Below are positions 16,337-24,709 of a stretch of DNA of 34,621 nt, in pieces; within the stretch, counting starts at the first letter, position 1, and each line of letters opens with the position of its first letter. The translations under genes and the position numbers were made by a program. Origin of the DNA: JBKECA01 sp047973435 (GTDB taxonomy: Bacteria > Planctomycetota > Planctomycetia > Planctomycetales > Planctomycetaceae); NCBI GenBank assembly GCA_047973435.1, contig JBKECA010000064.1, forward strand, positions 1 through 34,621. The letters are read 5' to 3'. Below the pieces are notes generated by a model. That model searched no databases and was not told where the DNA came from. It saw only the letters and a program-made list of their open reading frames with translations.

Positions 16337-17506
16337 TCAGTGAGTGGCGATGGCGTGATCGAGGTGGCTTTGCTCACGGGCCCGGACGCGATGGGCGATC
16401 TCTGCACGTTTCATGTTCACGCTCACGATTCCCGCGAAGGCGAATAGTCCCACTGACAGCGGCAGCAGCCACCAGCGACTGTAGCCGAACTGCAGCACCG
16501 TCATCACGATAACCACGTTGGCCAGCGACAGCGGAATCAGCACCTTCCAGGTCAGCCCCATCAGCTGGTCAAACCGGAATCGCGGGATCGTCCAGCGGAT
16601 CAGCATGATCAGCAGAATGACAAGGAACACCTTGCCGTGCAGAACCGCCAGCTTGACCACCCACGCCCCGGCGTAATGACTGGTCGCCTCCGCAATGTAG
16701 GGAAGATGCCACCCGCCGAAAAACAGAATGACCGTCAGAAAGCTGATGGTGACAACGTGCGTGTACTCGCCTAGAAAGAACAGGCCGAACTTCAAGGCGC
16801 TGTATTCCGTGTGATACCCGCCGACCAGTTCCTGTTCGCACTCCGGAAGGTCAAACGGCAAACGGTTCGACTCAGCCAAGGCACTGGTAAAGAAAATCAG
16901 GCAGGCCAGCGGCTGATACCAGATGTTCCACGCGGCGAGGCCCCCCTTGGCCTGCGTGAGCAGGACCTGCTCAACGCTCAACGTATTGCACAGCAGGCCA
17001 ATCCCCAGCACCGACATACCTAGCGGAATCTCGTAGCTGACGACCTGCGCACTCGCCCGCAGCGACCCGAGGGCACTGTACTTATTGTTCGATGCCCAGC
17101 CACCGAGAATCACGCCATACACCGCCAAACTGGTGACCGCGAAGATGAACACGATCCCCAGGTCGATGTTCGGGGCAATGATGAATCGCATCCACTCCGG
17201 GGCATCGCCCACGGGACCAAACGGGACGACCGCAAAGGCGAGCAGCGTGGTGAGGACCGAGATTGTCGGCGCGATCAGGAACAGCACCTTATCGACGTGA
17301 CCGGGGATGATGTCCTCCTTGAGCAGGAACTTCAGTCCATCGGCCGCCGGCTGCAACAGCCCCCACGGACCGACGCGGTTGGGACCAACGCGGTCCTGCA
17401 TCCACGCGGCGAGCTTGCGCTCCGTGAAGATCAGATAGTTACAACCCATCAGAACGCCGCCCACGGCGACTGCGATGGTAATCAGTGTGGTCAGAACCGG
17501 GTGCAT
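16337..17506 (-). CDS. nuoH: NADH-quinone oxidoreductase subunit H
   Basis: A 389-residue membrane subunit that shapes the quinone chamber at the junction of the two arms. Conserved segments are 'TERKLAAWMQDRVGPNRVGP' near residue 28, 'ALAESNRLPFDLPECEQELV' (family 'E.NR.PFDLPE.E.EL' with the key acidic residues) and 'GYHTEYSALKF'. Eight or nine transmembrane helices are visible. Length is slightly above the usual 320-350 because of a basic C-terminus, 'IAHRVRAREQSHLDHAIATH'. Confidence 0.96.
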   Translation of the reverse strand: MHPVLTTLITIAVAVGGVLMGCNYLIFTERKLAAWMQDRVGPNRVGPWGLLQPAADGLKFLLKEDIIPGHVDKVLFLIAPTISVLTTLLAFAVVPFGPVGDAPEWMRFIIAPNIDLGIVFIFAVTSLAVYGVILGGWASNNKYSALGSLRASAQVVSYEIPLGMSVLGIGLLCNTLSVEQVLLTQAKGGLAAWNIWYQPLACLIFFTSALAESNRLPFDLPECEQELVGGYHTEYSALKFGLFFLGEYTHVVTISFLTVILFFGGWHLPYIAEATSHYAGAWVVKLAVLHGKVFLVILLIMLIRWTIPRFRFDQLMGLTWKVLIPLSLANVVIVMTVLQFGYSRWWLLPLSVGLFAFAGIVSVNMKRAEIAHRVRAREQSHLDHAIATH

Positions 17507-17557
17507 CTCAACTCCAACAAACCGCGCAAGAGCAACAATGTCCGCGTCTCAAGTCCC

Positions 17558-19204
17558 TTACGCCCACGGCAGCTTCACGCCCTGAACCGGAAGGATTCCC
17601 TCGGCCAATGCCGACAGCTCCGCACACGACTCCGCAATTTCCTTCCGTAGCGCCTTCAGGTTGAACAGGCCGGGTCGGCCGGTCAGCTCCCACAGCAGAC
17701 GACCATCGCCTCGGGCAGCCCCTTGAGCGCGAGTGGACTTCTCCATGTGCTGGGCCAGTCCGGCATGGTTGACGACAGTTCCTTCTCGCTCGGCGAAGGC
17801 TCCCCCCGCGAGGATGTACGTCGCCGCCGGGATGGCGGGCGAGTCCAGCAGGTCCTGCACGATGACCGTGCGAACCGACTTGAGCCGGTTGGCCTGCTCG
17901 GGCGTGATCCAGCCTTCGGGGTCGCCTCCCACAAGATAGACCGCATCGAGCTTGCCATTGGCGGCGCGCGTGAACACTTCATCGAACGTAGCCGTCTGCT
18001 GGCCGAAGTACCGCAGCACCGCTTGCACGCCAAGCCGGTTCGGACACTTCTCCGCGCGGATGGTGAACTTGACGTTCTTCTCCGGACGACCGTGAATGTC
18101 CTTCGGATACTGGTCGTCTTCCCCCTGGACACGCACCGGGCCGAGCGAGAGCGTCGCTGTCGGGGCCACGCTGCGAATGAACGACGCCAGCAGCCACGCC
18201 TCTTCCACCGTCATCCACGGCGAGAGGACCGCCGCCACGCGATCCGACGCCGACTCGCCGATCTGCTTGAGGTCAGCTCGAATACCGGCATAGACCGTGT
18301 CCCAGTCGCGCGAGACGACACGCCCTTCCCGCCGCTGCTCCGGCGCGACCAGTCGCTGTTCGGAGTGGATGTACTTCCAGCCGAAGCGGCCCTCATCGCA
18401 CATGAAATGTCCCTGAGCCTCGGGATTCACGCGGGGCCGCAGACGGTACAGATGCTCCTCGTTCTGATCGACATAAATGCTGCAGCCGGTACTGCAGCCG
18501 GGGCAGACACTCTTGGCGGTCTTGAGCCACCAGACCCGCTGCTTGTACAGGAAGTCCTTGCTGCACAGCGCGCCGACCGGACAGAGGTCGACCACGTTGC
18601 CCGCCAGTTTGTTATCGCAGGGCTCGCCGGGAAAGATGTCGATCTCTTCGTGCGAGCCGCGACCGACCACTTGTAGCTCCGCGGTGCCGGTCACCTCACG
18701 CGTGAATCGCACACACCGACTGCACATAATACAGCGATCGGTGAACAGTGTGATGTTCTCGCCGATATGGTCCTTGTCCGGCTTGATGTTCTTGTCTTCC
18801 TGCAGCCGGCTATACCCGCGACCATACCGGAAGCTGTAGTCCTGCAGAAAGCACTCGCCCGCCTGATCACAGGTGGGACAGTCGAGCGGATGGTTGAGGA
18901 GCAGATATTCCAAAGTCGCCTGCCGGGCCGCCTTGACCTTCGGGCTGTCCTCGATGATGACGGTGCCGTCCTTGACCGGCGTCTGACAACCCGGAACCAG
19001 CTTGGGCTGCATCACCACCGTGCCATCGGGCTTCTTGTCGCCGACTTCGACCAGACACATGCGACAGCTGGCGACGACAGAGAGGGCCGGATGCCAGCAG
19101 TAAGCAGGAATCTCGACGCCGACCTTCTGAGCCGCCTGAATGCAGTTCAGACGCTCCTCCGCGCCGATCTCGACGGGTTCGTTATTGATGTAACAGGTGG
19201 GCAT
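17558..19204 (-). CDS. nuoG: NADH-quinone oxidoreductase subunit G, short form
   Basis: A 548-residue subunit of the NADH module. Cluster ligands are in place: a 2Fe-2S ferredoxin domain (Cys36, 47, 50, 73), the His-ligated N5 motif 'HPLDCPTCDQAGEC' (His105, Cys109, 112, 118), N4 (Cys158, 161, 164, 208) and the optional N7 motif 'CPGCSTGC' plus 'FMCDEGR' (Cys234, 237, 241, 269). The molybdopterin-oxidoreductase-like domain after residue 280 is much reduced compared with the about 900-residue E. coli protein, but its C-terminal 'AEREGTVVNHAGLAQ' is kept, so this is a compact natural form and not a truncation. The gap upstream to nuoF contains inverted heptamer arrays. Confidence 0.94.
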   Translation of the reverse strand: MPTCYINNEPVEIGAEERLNCIQAAQKVGVEIPAYCWHPALSVVASCRMCLVEVGDKKPDGTVVMQPKLVPGCQTPVKDGTVIIEDSPKVKAARQATLEYLLLNHPLDCPTCDQAGECFLQDYSFRYGRGYSRLQEDKNIKPDKDHIGENITLFTDRCIMCSRCVRFTREVTGTAELQVVGRGSHEEIDIFPGEPCDNKLAGNVVDLCPVGALCSKDFLYKQRVWWLKTAKSVCPGCSTGCSIYVDQNEEHLYRLRPRVNPEAQGHFMCDEGRFGWKYIHSEQRLVAPEQRREGRVVSRDWDTVYAGIRADLKQIGESASDRVAAVLSPWMTVEEAWLLASFIRSVAPTATLSLGPVRVQGEDDQYPKDIHGRPEKNVKFTIRAEKCPNRLGVQAVLRYFGQQTATFDEVFTRAANGKLDAVYLVGGDPEGWITPEQANRLKSVRTVIVQDLLDSPAIPAATYILAGGAFAEREGTVVNHAGLAQHMEKSTRAQGAARGDGRLLWELTGRPGLFNLKALRKEIAESCAELSALAEGILPVQGVKLPWA

Positions 19205-19208
19205 TGCA

Positions 19209-19306
19209 AGTGGGTAGTAGTTAGTAGGTAGTGGTTAGGATTCCGCATCAGTCATCGGGCAGCGTTAGGCCAACCTATCCACTACCCACTAGTCACTACC
19301 CACTCC
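19209..19306. repeat. Inverted pair of heptanucleotide arrays in the nuoF-nuoG gap
   Basis: The left array (19209-19236) has four 7-base units of the form AGTNGNT (AGTGGGT, AGTAGTT, AGTAGGT, AGTGGTT). The right array (19279-19306) has four units that are the reverse complement of the same type (CCACTAC, CCACTAG, TCACTAC, CCACTCC). The two arms can pair over about 28 bases around a 42-base loop, giving a long imperfect hairpin that fills the 101-base gap and reaches the nuoF stop codon. Confidence 0.75.
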
Positions 19307-20637
19307 TAATGTGCCATCAAGGCATCCGCTTTCGTCACCGTGCTGCGGCCGCTGTGGATGTATTCCTCGAAGTCGCTGCGGAACTTGCTGATGGCGTTCT
19401 TGACCGGCCAGGCGGCACCGTCGGACAGGCCGCAGATGGTCGTGCCGGGAATGATGCCCATCGACCCGGCCACTTCCGTCAGCAGGTCGAGGTCTTCCGG
19501 CTTGCCGTGACCGTGGCGGATGCGGTCCAGAATGCGAGTCATCCAGTTGGTCCCCTCGCGACAGGGAGTGCACTGGCCGCACGATTCGTGTGACATGAAC
19601 CGGCAGCAGTTGTACAGGACGTCCACCATGTTGGTCTGATCGTCGATCACAACGACCGCCGCGGTCCCTAACCCGAGACAGCCAACTCGCCCCGGACCCG
19701 CGAAGTCGAGCGGTGTATCGAGTTCGCTGGCAGAGAAAAAGCCCATGCTGATGCCGCCCGGCACAACCGCTTTGGCCTTGCGACCCTTCCAAACGCCCCC
19801 GCCATGCACTTCAATCAATTCACGGGCGGTGACTCCCAGCGGCAGTTCGACGCAGCACGGCGTATTAACGTGCCCGCTGATGCAGTACAGCTTGGGGCCG
19901 TAGCTGCCAGGATCGCGGGGGTTCTTCGGATCCGGCGGGACGCCCATCGATTTGAACCAGTCGGGACCGCGATCGAGGATGTGCGTCACGCAGCACAGCG
20001 TCTCGACGTTATTGACGATCGTCGGCTTGCGAAAGAGTCCTTCGATGGCTGGAAACGGCGGCTTGATCCGAGGCCACGCCCGCTTCCCCTCCAGACTTTC
20101 AATCAGCCCGGTCTCTTCGCCGCAGATGTACGCGCCCGCTCCCCGGTGCAGATAAACGTCGAGATGAAAGTCCGTCCCCAGGATGTTCTTGCCCAGCAGG
20201 CCCGCAGCGTAGCATTCGTCAATCGCGCGCTGCAGCACATGATACGACTTGCCATACTCGAACCGGATATACAGGTAGGCCCGGTTCGACTTGATCGCGT
20301 GGCACGCGATCGCGATCCCTTCAATCAGCTGATGCGGATCCTGCTCCATCAAAATACGGTTGTTGAAGGTGCCCGGTTCGCTCTCATCGGCGTTGACGCA
20401 GAGATAAATCGGACCCGGATGATCCTTCGGCAAAAAGGTCCACTTGAGACCCGTGGGAAAGCCAGCCCCGCCGCGGCCTCGCAAGGCTGCGTCCTGCACC
20501 GTCTTAGTGACGTCCGCTGGCGACATTCCCAAAGCCTTCTTAAGCGCGCGATAGCCGCCGTCCGCCTGATACGACGCCAGCGACGTCGAATCGGGCTTGT
20601 TGATGCGGGCCAGCAGAACGGGTTCAAACGCAGGCAT
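19306..20637 (-). CDS. nuoF: NADH-quinone oxidoreductase subunit F
   Basis: A 443-residue NADH-dehydrogenase subunit that binds NADH, FMN and cluster N3, the entry point for electrons. The nucleotide-binding loop is 'GRGGAGFPTGLKW' (residues 54-66), followed by 'VNADESEPGTFNNR' and 'GAGAYICGEETGLIESLEG'. N3 ligands are Cys353, Cys356, Cys359 in 'SCGQCTPCREGT' and Cys402 in 'TICGLSDGAAWP'. Length and motif order match the family. The gap to nuoE contains a heptamer array. Confidence 0.97.
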   Translation of the reverse strand: MPAFEPVLLARINKPDSTSLASYQADGGYRALKKALGMSPADVTKTVQDAALRGRGGAGFPTGLKWTFLPKDHPGPIYLCVNADESEPGTFNNRILMEQDPHQLIEGIAIACHAIKSNRAYLYIRFEYGKSYHVLQRAIDECYAAGLLGKNILGTDFHLDVYLHRGAGAYICGEETGLIESLEGKRAWPRIKPPFPAIEGLFRKPTIVNNVETLCCVTHILDRGPDWFKSMGVPPDPKNPRDPGSYGPKLYCISGHVNTPCCVELPLGVTARELIEVHGGGVWKGRKAKAVVPGGISMGFFSASELDTPLDFAGPGRVGCLGLGTAAVVVIDDQTNMVDVLYNCCRFMSHESCGQCTPCREGTNWMTRILDRIRHGHGKPEDLDLLTEVAGSMGIIPGTTICGLSDGAAWPVKNAISKFRSDFEEYIHSGRSTVTKADALMAH

Positions 20638-20650
20638 GGATGGGGGGGTG

Positions 20651-20678
20651 TCAGTCGTCAGTAATCAGTTGCCAGTCT
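20651..20678. repeat. Tandem heptanucleotide array in the nuoE-nuoF gap
   Basis: Four consecutive 7-base units: TCAGTCG, TCAGTAA, TCAGTTG, CCAGTCT (consensus TCAGTNN), in the 59-base gap between nuoE and nuoF. The consensus is the same as in the nuoC-nuoD gap at 22531. Confidence 0.7.
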
Positions 20679-20696
20679 TTCAGGGTGGGGCCCGCT

Positions 20697-21167
20697 CTAC
20701 TTTTGGGCGAGTTCCACCACCTGATCGGCTGTGACGTTCGTGTGACAGTCTTCGTTGAGGAGGATGCACGGAGCCCCTTCGCAGGCACCGAGGCACTCCG
20801 CATACTCGATGGTGGTTTCGCCGTCGGCCGTGGTCTGGCCCGGATGCACCCCCAGCCGCTCGCAGACTTCGGTCAGCACGTCTTCACCGCCGCGAAGTGC
20901 ACACGAAATGCTGCGACAAATCCACAACCGCTTCTTCCCGATTGGCCGGTCTTCATCGCGGAAGATGCCGTAGAAGGTCATCGTGTCGTAGACTTCGGCC
21001 GGATGCAGCTCCAGCAGCGCGGCGATCTCGCGCACGGCTTCCGTCGGCACGCAACGCAACGCCTCATGCACAATGTGCAATGCCGGCAGTGTGACGGCGC
21101 GCTTGTCCGGGTACTTCGGGAACTGGGCCCGAATCTGTTCGACGATGTCTGGACTTAGTGTGGCCAT
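20697..21167 (-). CDS. nuoE: NADH-quinone oxidoreductase subunit E
   Basis: A 156-residue thioredoxin-fold subunit that carries 2Fe-2S cluster N1a. Ligands are Cys84 and Cys89 ('CRSISC') and Cys125 and Cys129 ('CLGAC'), with the usual C-x4-C and C-x3-C spacing. The start at 21167 gives 'MATLSPDIVEQIRAQFPKYP', which matches the family N-terminus; the open frame extends to an ATG at 21230 that lies inside palindrome P2, and the extra 21 residues are Arg/Asp-rich and not family-like, so I reject that start. Confidence 0.95.
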   Translation of the reverse strand: MATLSPDIVEQIRAQFPKYPDKRAVTLPALHIVHEALRCVPTEAVREIAALLELHPAEVYDTMTFYGIFRDEDRPIGKKRLWICRSISCALRGGEDVLTEVCERLGVHPGQTTADGETTIEYAECLGACEGAPCILLNEDCHTNVTADQVVELAQK

Positions 21168-21223
21168 GTGCTCAATGTCGCGTGGTCGCAATGTGTATTC
21201 GTCGCGATGATCTCGTCGCCGAT

Positions 21224-21245
21224 GACGCATCTTCGATGCGTCGCT
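21224..21245 (-). repeat. Palindrome P, copy 2, in the nuoD-nuoE gap
   Basis: GACGCATC-TTC-GATGCGTC followed by GCT is the exact reverse complement of copy 1 at 12205-12226; identity extends a few bases further ('AAACC' here, 'GGTT' there, with one base indel). It sits in the 120-base gap between nuoD and nuoE. The opposite orientation shows that the repeat is not part of a tandem gene duplication. Confidence 0.8.
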
Positions 21246-21287
21246 AAACCATCAACCAACGGTAAACATCATCCACCTGTTAACCAA

Positions 21288-22508
21288 TTACCGATCCAGT
21301 TCGGCGGCGATAATGTTAATACTTCCCAACACCGCCACCACGTCGCTTAACTGGTGCCCCCGGATCATGTGCGGGAACATGGAAAAGTGAATAAAAGACG
21401 GCGGGCGCGTCCGGGCACGGTAAGCGCGGGTCGTCCCGTTGCCGACGAGATAGAATCCCAGTTCGCCATTGGGGGACTCGGTCGCTGCATAGACTTCATT
21501 GAACGGGACGTCGTAACCTCGATTGGGCATCAGCACCTCGAAGTGCTGAATCAGACCTTCAATGCTGCGATAGACTGCAGGCTTGGCCGGCAGCACCTGA
21601 TCCGACTCGGCACTAACATTGACCGGACCTGCCGGGATATTGTCGATCGCCTGCTGCAGAATCTTGACGCTCTCCAGCATCTCCTGCATCCGCACCAGAT
21701 ACCGGGCGTAGCAATCGCCATGCTGCGAACAGACGACCTGAAAATCGAAGTCGTTGTAGGCGAGATAGGGTTCGTCTTTCCGCAGATCGCGAACGACGCC
21801 GCTGGCCCGCGCGATGGGGCCCGTGGCGCTGAGGTTGATGGCGTCCTCCTTCGTGAGAACGCCGATCCCCTTCGTGCGATCGACAAAGATACGGTTTCGC
21901 GTCAGCAGCTTATGCACTTCGGCATGGGTGGCGGAAAACTCCGTCAGGAAGCGTTTAACCTTGTCGACCCACTCGGTATTGACGTCGAACAGTACGCCAC
22001 CCACGCGAGTGTAGCTGGTGTGAAACCGCTGCCCCGAGGCGTACTCGACGATATCGTAAATCTTTTCCCGCTGCGTGAAACAGTACAGGAACGCGGTAAA
22101 CGCGCCGAGGTCGAGGCCGGTCGTGCCGACGTTGAGCAGATGGTCGTGCAGCCGCATTAACTCGGCCAGAATCGTTCGCAGATACTTGCAACGCGGCGTC
22201 AGTTCGATGCCGAGCAGCGTTTCCACCGCATGATGCCACGCAATCTCATTCGCCAGCGGCGAAATGTAGTTCATGCGGTCGACAATGGTAACGTACTGGT
22301 TGAAGTCCAGATGTTCACCAAGCTTCTCGAAGCCACTATGCAGATAGCCGATGTGGGGCACCGCATTGACGACGGTCTCGCCATCCAGCGTCAGGACCAG
22401 CCGCAGCGTGGTGTGCGTGGCGGGATGCTGGGGGCCGAAGTTGAGCGTCCACAAATACTCCCGTTCGGAAGTATCAAGGGCGTCGGGATCGGCAACGGTG
22501 AGTGGCAT
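21288..22508 (-). CDS. nuoD: NADH-quinone oxidoreductase subunit D
   Basis: A 406-residue 49-kDa-type subunit that forms the quinone-reduction site with NuoB. It opens with 'LNFGPQHPATHTTLRLVL' (GPQHPATH at 25-32), then 'PHIGYLHSGFEKLGE' and 'DRMNYI' (77-82), and ends with the hallmark 'PPSFIHFSMFPHMIRGHQL' and 'VVAVLGSINIIAAELDR'. It is a separate gene, not fused to nuoC as in E. coli. Start ATG at 22508; the gap to nuoC carries inverted heptamer arrays. Confidence 0.97.
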   Translation of the reverse strand: MPLTVADPDALDTSEREYLWTLNFGPQHPATHTTLRLVLTLDGETVVNAVPHIGYLHSGFEKLGEHLDFNQYVTIVDRMNYISPLANEIAWHHAVETLLGIELTPRCKYLRTILAELMRLHDHLLNVGTTGLDLGAFTAFLYCFTQREKIYDIVEYASGQRFHTSYTRVGGVLFDVNTEWVDKVKRFLTEFSATHAEVHKLLTRNRIFVDRTKGIGVLTKEDAINLSATGPIARASGVVRDLRKDEPYLAYNDFDFQVVCSQHGDCYARYLVRMQEMLESVKILQQAIDNIPAGPVNVSAESDQVLPAKPAVYRSIEGLIQHFEVLMPNRGYDVPFNEVYAATESPNGELGFYLVGNGTTRAYRARTRPPSFIHFSMFPHMIRGHQLSDVVAVLGSINIIAAELDR

Positions 22509-22530
22509 GAGAGTGTGGTGTTGTCCGTAT

Positions 22531-22655
22531 TCAGTTATCAGTTGTCAGTGAAGTTGTTCCGACGGCTGACTGGCATGATCGAAAGGCGGTGTTCGCAGCA
22601 AATGACTTTTCAAGGAGATGACTGACCACTGAAAACTGACGACTGTAAACTCAAA
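22531..22655. repeat. Inverted pair of heptanucleotide arrays in the nuoC-nuoD gap
   Basis: The left array (22531-22551) has units TCAGTTA, TCAGTTG, TCAGTGA. The right array (22621-22655) has units ACTGACC, ACTGAAA, ACTGACG, ACTGTAA, ACTCAAA, which are the reverse complement of the same TCAGT-type heptamer. The arms face each other across about 70 bases, so the 152-base gap could fold into a long stem-loop in the nuo transcript. Confidence 0.75.
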
Positions 22656-22660
22656 CCCCG

Positions 22661-23149
22661 TCAGCTCTCCGCCCTTGTGATGACCGGAAAGTTGTGACGC
22701 TCGCCGCGTCCCTTGAGGGGATAGTCCTTCCGCAGCGGATAGGCCACGAACTCATCCGGCATCAGGATGCGGCGCAGATCGGGATGCCCCTCGAACACGA
22801 TGCCGAACATGTCATACACCTCACGCTCCAGCCAGTCAGAGCCACGCCACAGAGAGTAGGCACTCGTCAACTTCGGCTCTGGCGGGTTCACGAAGGTCTT
22901 GATCGTCAGTCGTTCGCCCGTGGCCGTATTGGCCAGCAGGTAGACCACTCCAAATCGATCCGTCGCTTCGGGATAGTCGAGGTAATCCACAGCAGTCATG
23001 TCCGCCAGCATGTCGAAGCCGCCATCGCTGCGCAGGAATGCCAGTGCGGTTGCCACACTGCTCGACGGAATGACGATCGTCCGTTGCCCGCGGAAGAGAT
23101 GTTCCGACACGGCACCGAATCGCTGCTGAAGTGTCGTCAGTTCCATCAT
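22661..23149 (-). CDS. nuoC: NADH-quinone oxidoreductase subunit C
   Basis: A 162-residue 30-kDa-type subunit, a structural part of the connecting module that packs against NuoD and NuoI. The diagnostic motif is 'DWLEREVYDMFGIVFEGHPD' followed by 'LRRILMPDEF' and 'YPLRKDYPLKGRGER' at the C-terminus. Length is at the short end of the family. The gap of 92 bases to nuoB is purine-rich and carries palindrome P3 at its far end. Confidence 0.96.
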   Translation of the reverse strand: MMELTTLQQRFGAVSEHLFRGQRTIVIPSSSVATALAFLRSDGGFDMLADMTAVDYLDYPEATDRFGVVYLLANTATGERLTIKTFVNPPEPKLTSAYSLWRGSDWLEREVYDMFGIVFEGHPDLRRILMPDEFVAYPLRKDYPLKGRGERHNFPVITRAES

Positions 23150-23222
23150 GTTGGACGGCGAGGGAGGAAGGCGGGAACGGGCAGGAGCTGCGAGGAGGCT
23201 GGTCTGATGTCGAAGGTGGAGG

Positions 23223-23242
23223 GCGACGCAACTGAGATGCGT
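23223..23242 (+). repeat. Palindrome P, copy 3 (divergent), touching the nuoB stop codon
   Basis: GCGACGCAACTGAGATGCGT matches 17 of 20 positions of copy 1 (GCGACGCATCGAAGATGCGT). The stem is reduced to ACGCA/TGCGT plus neighbours. It lies immediately after nuoB in the direction of transcription and shares one base with the TAA stop (23242-23244). Confidence 0.6.
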
Positions 23243-23835
23243 TATCGTTGGGGGGGAGAAGAAAAGATTTCCAGCCCCACCACGGGGCTGGCTTCTCTGG
23301 CGCGACGCAGTTCGTCAAGATCGAACGGCGCGGGACCGGTCGGGCTGGTCCGGTCAGCGAACTCGCGGCCCATGAACGTGCCGGTTTCCATGATCTGCTT
23401 TTGCATTTCAATCAGGGCCGCCAGGAGTTGTTCCGGTCGCGGCGGACAGCCCGGCACATACATATCGACCGGGATGAACCGGTCAACCCCCTGCACGACG
23501 GCGTAGGTGTCGAACACCCCGCCCGAACAGGCACACGCTCCCATCGAGATGCACCATTTTGGCTCGGGCATTTGCAGCCAGATTCGCTGCAGCACCGGCA
23601 GCATCTTCATGACGACCCGCCCCGCCACGATCAGCAAATCGCACTGTCGGGGACTGAACCGCATAACTTCCGCGCCAAACCGGGCGATATCGTGTCGTGA
23701 TGCCGCTGTGGCCATCAGTTCGATGCCACAGCAGGCCGTGGCGAAGGGCATGGGCCACAGGCTGTTCGACCGCGCCCAGTTGGCAGCGGCATCCAGCGTG
23801 GTCAAAAAGACGTTATCAGGCAGGTTCTGCGACAT
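23242..23835 (-). CDS. nuoB: NADH-quinone oxidoreductase subunit B
   Basis: A 197-residue subunit with the terminal 4Fe-4S cluster N2 that donates electrons to quinone. The four ligands are in place with canonical spacing: adjacent Cys35-Cys36 in 'FATACCGIELMA', Cys101 in 'GACACSGG' and Cys130 in 'YVPGCPPRPEQ'. The N-terminal 'AANWARSNSLWPMPF' is also typical. The C-terminal 40 residues are a variable tail. Start ATG at 23835, 66 bases after nuoA. Confidence 0.97.
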   Translation of the reverse strand: MSQNLPDNVFLTTLDAAANWARSNSLWPMPFATACCGIELMATAASRHDIARFGAEVMRFSPRQCDLLIVAGRVVMKMLPVLQRIWLQMPEPKWCISMGACACSGGVFDTYAVVQGVDRFIPVDMYVPGCPPRPEQLLAALIEMQKQIMETGTFMGREFADRTSPTGPAPFDLDELRRAREASPVVGLEIFSSPPQR

Positions 23836-23901
23836 GATTTTGAAGATTCACGAGCCGCAATAATACGATCAGCCCTGTCTACGATCGCCGCCCGGGCACG
23901 G

Positions 23902-24276
23902 CTATCTCCACTTGAACACGCCCTTTCGCCAGGCGTAGACATAGGCAATCACCAGCGTCCCCATGAACACCAGCATGACGCCGTAGACGGTGCTCCGCAG
24001 TTCCACCGGAATGCCGAGCCCACTGAAGTAGCTGACCGCCCACGGATACAGGTATAGCAATTCCACATCGAAGACGAGGAACAGGATCGCCACGAGATAG
24101 AACTTCACGTCAAACGGCCGACGTGCATCCCCAATGGGATCCATGCCGGATTCGTAGGGCATTTGTTTGACTGGTGTCTTCTTGCGCGGCCCGATCGCAT
24201 GTGCCAGGATCAGGTTCGTGACCACAAATCCCAGCAGCACCGCCGCATACACCAGCAACGGGGGCAAGGCCTCCAT
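23902..24276 (-). CDS. nuoA: NADH-quinone oxidoreductase subunit A
   Basis: A 124-residue subunit with three transmembrane helices, first gene of the operon. The cytosolic loop 'PYESGMDPIGDARRPFDVKF' and the following helix 'FLVFDVELLYLYPW' with conserved Asp and Glu are characteristic; these acidic residues lie in the proton path next to NuoJ and NuoK. Shine-Dalgarno 'GAGGAG' lies about five bases before the ATG at 24276. Upstream is a gene-poor region of about 430 bases. Confidence 0.97.
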   Translation of the reverse strand: MEALPPLLVYAAVLLGFVVTNLILAHAIGPRKKTPVKQMPYESGMDPIGDARRPFDVKFYLVAILFLVFDVELLYLYPWAVSYFSGLGIPVELRSTVYGVMLVFMGTLVIAYVYAWRKGVFKWR

Positions 24277-24650
24277 CTGGCTCCTCGCTCCAACGATTCA
24301 GCCGCCGAAGATTTCTGAGCGACCGACACTTTCAACCCGAGCAACGCTAAAGTCTAGCGCACAATTTCTCCTGGCTCGATGCACGCCCAAGTGCATGCGT
24401 ATGACTGTAAGAAGGAAAGTCCGTTGGAATCCAGTGCAGCACTCCACCGATTCCTAGTCATGAGTGAGTCAGGCCTTCTGTCGCGGAAAGTCGGCCTGTT
24501 TTCCTCTTCTCAGCAGTGAGAGGCAATCCCAACTGCAGACGAGCCTGCAACCGCGGTCCTGGTGACCACTCCCAGAGCCGGTGCGGCAAGTCGGAAGGTC
24601 TAGGCAAGGATGTCGGAATTGGTGACGACACCTCGCCTTGGCGGAGTGTC
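24277..24650 (-). promoter_or_regulatory. Leader and presumed promoter region of the nuo operon
   Basis: No gene is recognisable in these 374 bases, and the nuo promoter must lie here or further upstream. The most regular feature is a 6-bp inverted repeat ATGCAC-GCCCAA-GTGCAT at 24379-24396, about 105 bases before nuoA, a possible operator or leader hairpin. A weaker small inverted repeat, GCTA-AAGTC-TAGC, occurs at 24349-24361. No convincing -35/-10 pair was found. The boundaries are those of the gap, not of a defined element. Confidence 0.3.
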
Positions 24651-24686
24651 ATCGATCCCCCTGTTTTCATCGATCCCCCTGTTCAG
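24651..24686. repeat. Tandem duplication of 18 bp next to the transposase remnant
   Basis: ATCGATCCCCCTGTTTTC (24651-24668) is followed directly by ATCGATCCCCCTGTTCAG (24669-24686); the first 15 bases are identical. It lies about 25 bases before the first recognisable transposase codons and may mark the decayed junction of the element. Confidence 0.65.
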
Positions 24687-24709
24687 GATTCAGGCATGGA
24701 AGCCACGTC

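Noticed and set aside
24458..24670. Open frame of 70 codons on the minus strand upstream of nuoA.
   Set aside because: No family resemblance or ribosome site; part of it is the tandem 18-bp repeat.
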